A stretch of 64,000 bases of DNA. Source: Branchinecta lynchi. Lineage: Eukaryota > Arthropoda > Branchiopoda > Anostraca > Branchinectidae. The translations under genes were made by a program, and so were the position numbers. The notes under the pieces were generated by a model. It ran no database searches. It was not told the DNA's origin and saw only the letters and a program-made list of their open reading frames with translations. Position 1 is the first letter of the stretch; every line of letters begins with the position of its first letter. Positions 58,384 to 64,000 of the stretch are shown here, piece by piece. The DNA lies in the NCBI GenBank assembly GCA_023053575.1, contig JAKZAP010000022.1:17980489-18044488 (forward strand), written 5' to 3'.

Positions 58384-58787
58384 AGTTGCGTTTTTGCAGA
58401 TACCATGGTATCTGATACCACGGTCTAAAGTTGTTTTTGCAGTTATCGTGGTATCTGATACCACGGTCAAAAGGCGTTTTTGCAGTTATCGACCTGGCCA
58501 GTAATCGTGGTATCAGATATTCAGATACTACGGTCCGACCGTGGTAACTGGTCGTGGTATCTGAAAAGTCATCTCACTTTCATCAAATTTGTCAGATTGG
58601 TGAGAAAGAAGTTTAGCACTTAGTGATGTAACTGGATATCTGTTTTTCTTTTGGGATGACTTCGAAAAGTGCAATAGTAGATTTTGCAGAGCACCGTGTA
58701 TCAGATACCACGATAACTGCAAAAACGACTAATTGCAGATCCAGTTACTGTGGTAAGAGATACCATGGTATCAGCAAAAACGCAACT
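58384..58787. mobile_element. Foldback MITE (family C) with 3-bp duplication
   Basis: AGTTGCGTTTTTGCAG to gcaaaaacgCAACT, flanked by ATA on both sides (58381-58383 and 58788-58790). Confidence 0.8.
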
Positions 58788-58954
58788 ATAGACTTAACAG
58801 CTTTCATTAAGAAAAACAAAAATAAAACATATCAAAACACACTAACAGTTTTATTTATATCTCCGCACCTTTATCGTGTAAGTTGTTACCCTTCACTACT
58901 TAATTGCACAGACATGATTTGTCACATCCCACAAGCTACTGGAGCGTCATTCTG

Positions 58955-60072
58955 AACAAGACCAAAGGTTTCGATGGGATCCCAAAAGTTTAATATCTGA
59001 TCCAGGCCATTGGGTCTTTGAGAGGTTCAGTCTTCGCCAGACTCCTTGAGCACTTTACCAATAAAATTTAGAAACACATTAATGCAAATGGTGATCATCT
59101 GAGAAGACCAAGTTCAAATATGGATTCAGCAAATGTGTTTACCCCTGTAGCCTGCGTCATATCTACTTTGACGAAAGTTCCTGCCTTACGTCTGCCAACT
59201 TTCCGGTTTCAACCGAATTCCGGGCGAACTACTTGTCTGGCAGAAGTTTAAGTTCAAAAACGGACTCAGCGTATCTCCTTACCCTTATGTCAAACCTCGA
59301 ATCAACTTCAGATAAAACTTCAACATTTTACAAATTCTCCGATTTCAGCCAAATTCGTGGCGAACTATGTGTCCAGGTAGAAAATGATTGTCATACACGA
59401 ATTCAGCATGTCTTCTTATCCGTAAATCGAACACCTAATGAAGTTCATATAAACTTTTACTTTTAAATTTTTTTCCGGTTTTGGCTGGATTCTGGGCAAA
59501 TTCCGGTTTTGGCTGGATTCCGGGCAATCTACTTGTTCAGCGAGAAAAAAAATGTAAAAATTCGGATTCAGCATGTTTCTCTATCCTGAAGTGGAACCTC
59601 TAATCAACTTCAGATTAAACTTTTATTTTGACAGATTTCCAGTTCTTACCGGATTCCAGGTGAGAAAATAATTTTCATATCTGGATTCAAAATGTCTCCT
59701 TACCCCTAAATCTGACATGTAATAAACTTCAGATCAGACTTTCAACAAACTTTCCTGTTTTTGCCAGATTCCGGGCGAACTACTGGTCCGGCGAGAAAAT
59801 GGTTTTCATAACCGTGTTCTGCGTGTCTTCTTACCCCCTCAGTCTATTATCTCATTATCTTTTAAGAAATATTTGTTTCGCCCCTTAATTTGAAACCCCT
59901 CCCCTCCTCTAAATATGCAGCTATGGGGCACATCTACGAACTCAACCTTTTCCTTGAGCCAAAGAATCCTCACACCAAGTTTCATCAAAATTCTCATTCC
60001 ATTTTCAGAGTTATCATACTGACAGAAGGATGGACAGACGGACAACTTTTACGAAGTCATAGGTCCCAAAAA
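58955..60072 (-). mobile_element. HINE-like element, reverse orientation, decayed
   Basis: Right-end complement aacaagaccaaaggtttcgatgggatcccaaaa at 58955, diverged monomers, then a left-end module with acagacggacaactttt. The final GGGATCCC is reduced to aggtcccaaaaac. Confidence 0.7.
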
Positions 60073-60329
60073 CAATATCATTTTCGTCTGCTGATTGGCC
60101 TATTATTTGTTCAGATGAATATCGTTCCGAGTTTCACTTTTCGCGGTTTGCATTTTGTTCGGTTCTTTATTTTCTACGTTCGATCCGGCAATAACAAAAC
60201 TGAAACTAAGTTATTATTTTTCACTAGTTTAGAGCTTAAACAAATAGGGGTGAGATGCGTCAGTCTAGTTATCCATGACTTATTGAATTAACTAGGCTTG
60301 GAGACACAATGAAAATGTGTTCTTCGTTG

Positions 60330-60790
60330 CTCCGATATTCATAGAGAGATTGCACCCAAACCGAAGAAAACGGATATTTCCACGCCATCATCACGGGATC
60401 GTTGGACACAGATTTAACATTACGAGGTATAGGACTTTCGACTGTGAGACCAAATTACCGGCCTTTGATAGCCACTTTAAGCCAGCAAATTGCAGGATCG
60501 TTAACCTGGCTTCTTGTTGTTGATATAATCAAACTTTTGCTAAAGAATGGTCTTTGTTATGGAAGTTTGAAGGCTTCAAAGTTTGTAAACAAAGACGGAG
60601 TCTCTCGTCCTATTGGTCGGCGATGACGGGGATTTGAAAAAATGTGTCATAATTGATCAATGGGACGAGACGTCTTTGTTCACAAACTTTGACGCCTTCA
60701 AACTCTGATAAAAAAGAACATTCATTTACAAAAGTTATATTATTCTGTTTTCGTCGGCTATGGTGCAATCTCTCTATATAATCGATTTTC
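60330..60790. repeat. Long imperfect inverted repeat
   Basis: Outer arms atagagagattgcacc (about 60342) and ggtgcaatctctctat (about 60762). Inner arms gtttgaaggcttcaaagttt (about 60567) and aaactttgacgccttcaaac (about 60686). The spacer at 60618-60655 is short, so the transcript could fold into a long hairpin. Confidence 0.65.
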
Positions 60791-61089
60791 ATGGAATGAA
60801 CTTTTTCGTTCGGATTTACGCACCGGATTTGTGCTTGTACCTCTATGCTTGAAATATTGAGGAAATAAAAGGGTAAACGATTGCCGGAAATAAACCTTTT
60901 TCGAGTCACACGCAATCGTGAAATCACTTTAGAAGTGACCTGACAATCTGGAATCGAAAATTTTCTGAGCTTCGCTTCATTACCTATTGAAATGCAAGCT
61001 TTTGTTGACATTCAAATTCTCCGCTTCGAGGTGAGCTTGCCTTGTCGGGGCAACAGTGCTAAATCACGTCACTACTAAAGTCCAAGATG

Positions 61090-62502
61090 AACACGACTAA
61101 AGATATCGATGGGATCCCAAAAATTTAATATTTGATCCAGACAACTGGGTCTTGTATATATTCGGTCTTCGACAGACTTCTTAAACGTTTTTACTATTAA
61201 AGTTAAGAAACAGATTAAGGCCAGTGGTAATCATCTGAGAAGACAAAGTTCAGATATGGATTCAGCATGTGCATGTACCCTATAGGCTAAGTCCTATCTA
61301 CTTTGACGAAATTGATCAAAACTTCCTTCTTTACTTCAGCTAAATTTCCACTTTCGGCCGGATTTCAGACAAACTACTTGTGTGGCAAAACATAAATCTC
61401 CTTACCGCTACATCGAACCTCTAATCAACTTCAGATAAAACTTTTATGTTAAACATTTTTCCGGTTTCAGCCGGACTCCTAACGATCTATACGACCGGTG
61501 AGAAGATGATTGTCATATATGTTTCAGCATGCACCTACATGTCTTCTTACCCGCAAATCAAACATCTTATCAAATACAAATAAAACGTTTTAATTTGAAC
61601 AAATTTTCCGTTTTTGCTGGATTCCGGGTGAACTACTTGTCCGCCGAGAAAATAATTTTCATATTCGCACTCAGCACGTCTCTATACCTGTAAAACGAAA
61701 CTCTAATCAACTTCAGATTAAACTTTTACTTTTCACAAATTTTCTGTTTTTTTATGGATTCCGGCGAACTATCCGCCAAGAAAATAATTTTCATATTCGC
61801 ACTCAGCACGTCTCCTTATCTCTTAATCGACGCCTCTAATCAACTTCAGGTTAAACCTTTATTTTTCAAAAATGTTCCATTTTTTGCCGAATTCCGGGTG
61901 AACTACTTGTCCGGCGAGAAAATAATTTTCATATTCGGATTCAGTATGTCTACTTATCACTAAATTGACTATTTCATTAGCTTTTAAAAAAATATTTTTT
62001 GTTTCCCTAATTTTAGACCCCTCCCCCACCTCTAAATATAAGGCTAGAGAACCCATCTTCGAACTGGACCTTTACTTTGACCCAAAGAGTCCTCACGCAA
62101 AGTTTGATCAAAATACCTCCCTCGAGAGTTATTGTGCTAACAGACGGACAGACGGGCAACTTTAAAGAAGTTGCAAGTTTGCAAGTTGAAGGAGGAGGAT
62201 TTGACCACTTCCTCTTAGTGTGCCAAGAGCTTTCGCATTTTAGAGTAACATTTGTTGGGGGTAGGTTGGTATCGCTTCCCCGTATCCTGAAATCTACGAA
62301 CCCCGAATGTATCGTAGATGTTTATAAATATGTAACTAAAGGATGTAGTCTCAGGAACGAAAGTTTAGCTTAGTTTACATAGCAAAGTATTTCTAGAGGT
62401 GTAACAGTTTATTTTTGAAGTGAATTTTGGCTCAGTAAACAAGCGTTATTATTATTATTATTATTATTTATCCCTCCGCTTACGTTTTGGGATCCCAAAA
62501 AT
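61090..62502 (-). mobile_element. HINE-like element, reverse orientation, interrupted by a LINE tail
   Basis: Runs from aacacgactaaagatatcgatggg to cgttttgggatcccaaaa. The left-end module is split after ggacagacgggcaacttt (62163) and resumes at tatccctccgcttacg (62468). Confidence 0.7.
62165..62468 (+). mobile_element. 3' fragment of a non-LTR retrotransposon with (ATT)n tail
   Basis: About 300 bases inserted within a HINE-like copy, ending in a run of ATT repeats (62447-62468), as at LINE 3' ends. No coding motif was recognised. Confidence 0.5.
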
Positions 62503-63639
62503 AAAAAAATCTTTTAGCATAGTCAACTTCGGTGTATTGAAATCCAAGAGACAAAAATAAGCTGGCTTTTCCACGGAGATGGAGTATGATACTACCCTCC
62601 ATTTAAGGTAATGTAAAGGTTCCAATAGGATAGGCTCAAATCGAATCATTCCCAAGCCACACCGGAAAATTAAATGGCATAAAAAGTGGAGATACAAACT
62701 GAGGAGCTCCCCTACCATGAAGGTTACCATGCGTTACTTTGACACGAACATACCCACAAAACAAGAAGCGTAATAGGGAATAGTAATTGCAATAAAACAT
62801 CATCACTAATTCGCCTGAGCTGGTTGAAAATTTGGCTAACTATCCTAAATTTACCCGGTTACGGTACAGCGACAGACATAATTTGGACTGCAAAAATAAA
62901 GAATGGCCAAAGTTCTAACGAAATAGCGGTCTCAGACTCTTATTCCTTTAACTCTTACTTCGCGGGTGGTCGGTATGTATTCATTACGTATCAAACAAAT
63001 GTACAAAATTACAACATCAGATTTTTCATTTTTCACAATTAGCAAAGGATCGTCCTTTCATGCAATCCCAATAAAGATAAATTTTTTTCAATACAAATAA
63101 TTGATTATTTGTAAGTTATCTGAATATTTGGTCGAAGCAAAAAGATGTTTAGTACTTCACGGCAAATGCTAAGATACTTTAACAGGTAAAACTATAGTTA
63201 AGCTATAGCTTCGGCTTAATTGTGTGCGAGAGCAACACTTTGGTTTTGTTTTGCTTTAATTTTAACCGAATGGCAATTCTTTTTTTGTTTTTCTTTACAC
63301 TAACGTTTCGATAGCTTACCCCCCACATAAGCCTAAATTCGCCACAGTTTATCACGTGGAATTTTGAACTAACCTACCAAAGTAAAGCCGCCACCGAAAA
63401 AAACCAAGTGGTGCGATATATCTGCCATCTAATGACGAAGGATCACGAAATTTCTATGGTCCGAGTACGACCTAGACTAATGCAGCGTTTACAAGTATAG
63501 GAAAACTTGAACAGAATACGGTCTTGGCAACAAGATTATGTTCACACACAGAACGGAAAAAAATAATTCTTCAAACGAGATAATCTGACAAAATTAAATT
63601 CACCAGCAAACAAAATTTTTTTTGATGGCATATGGGATC
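62503..63639. other. No gene recognised
   Basis: Short open frames (72-88 codons) without recognisable features. No repeat family shared with the rest of the window is seen. Confidence 0.35.
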
Positions 63640-63745
63640 GAGTAAAACCAGGAAGGGAAGGGAACGCGAGAAGAGCAGGAAGGCATACTAAAACCAGGAA
63701 GGGTATACTAAAACGAGGAAGGGCATCCTAAAACCAGGAAGGCTG
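63640..63745. repeat. Minisatellite, about 20-bp unit
   Basis: aaaaccaggaagggcatact-like units are repeated about four times. Further AACCAGGAAGGG words appear at about 63940-63990, and the inverse ttcctcgttttagtatcctg near 63833. Confidence 0.7.
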
Positions 63746-64000
63746 CTGCCAGAATTCGCCGCACCGTTCCCTCCCTCTATTTATTATTATTTGAGGGGTC
63801 GGCATCTTTTGAAATTCAAAGTTCACCATCTCTTCCTCGTTTTAGTATCCTGTCATGGGTAGGCATTAAGTTCAGTGAGGGGTCGGCAACTATAAAAAAT
63901 GTAATTCACCTTTTCATTTCTCGTTCTGACGGTAGGCGACTAACCAGGAAGGGCGTACTTCCCTTCCTCAGGATAGTGAAACAAGGAAGGGATGGTGAAC

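Noticed and set aside
57865..58470. Open frame of 201 codons on the minus strand
   Set aside because: It starts in a family C MITE and ends in a family A MITE remnant. The middle 330 bases show no recognisable domain, so it is most likely chance.

Overview
This is eukaryotic nuclear DNA. Coding exons are large but sparse, they are joined by consensus splice sites, and most of the rest is dispersed non-autonomous transposons, LINE fragments and minisatellites. The Dicer gene is of the arthropod Dcr-1 (miRNA) type, with a recognisable but degenerate N-terminal helicase. The source is therefore most likely an arthropod; a crustacean is a guess, and I cannot name the species.

Three protein-coding genes can be assembled with matching splice phases. 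(1) 7688-11810 (+): a two-exon gene for a 223-residue protein with one CCCH zinc finger. (2) 21977-33549 (-): a four-exon Dcr-1 orthologue predicted at 1923 residues. It contains a degenerate helicase, DUF283, platform/PAZ, an acidic linker, RNase IIIa, RNase IIIb and a dsRBD. One of its introns appears to be of the GC-AG class. (3) 43661-49905 (-): two coding exons for an unrecognised 604-residue Ser/Pro-rich, probably disordered protein with a candidate PP1-docking motif, a TQT motif and many S/T-P sites. The first two genes look complete at both coding ends. The third may have more 5' non-coding sequence.

Introns and intergenic DNA are built from a few repeat families, several nested in one another. 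They include a 0.8-1.4 kb element carrying an internal minisatellite of about 137 bp. It inserts into T-tracts and resembles helentron-associated HINE elements, and at least seven copies are seen. There are also TTAA-flanked elements, hAT MITEs with perfect 8-bp target-site duplications, three foldback MITE families with 3-bp duplications, foldback elements, a tRNA-Ala-like SINE, and 3' pieces of several non-LTR retrotransposons. Nested and empty-site copies inside this one window fix element boundaries and give a relative order of insertion.

Layout: 1-7.6 kb repeats; 7.7-11.8 kb CCCH gene, its intron filled by transposons; 12-21.9 kb repeats and a LINE relic; 22-33.5 kb Dcr-1; 33.6-43.6 kb MITEs, SINE, a LINE reverse-transcriptase fragment, and unannotated DNA at 36-40 kb; 43.7-49.9 kb Ser/Pro-rich gene with a transposon-filled intron; 50-64 kb repeats and unannotated DNA with no gene I can support. 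The three genes do not form an obvious functional unit.
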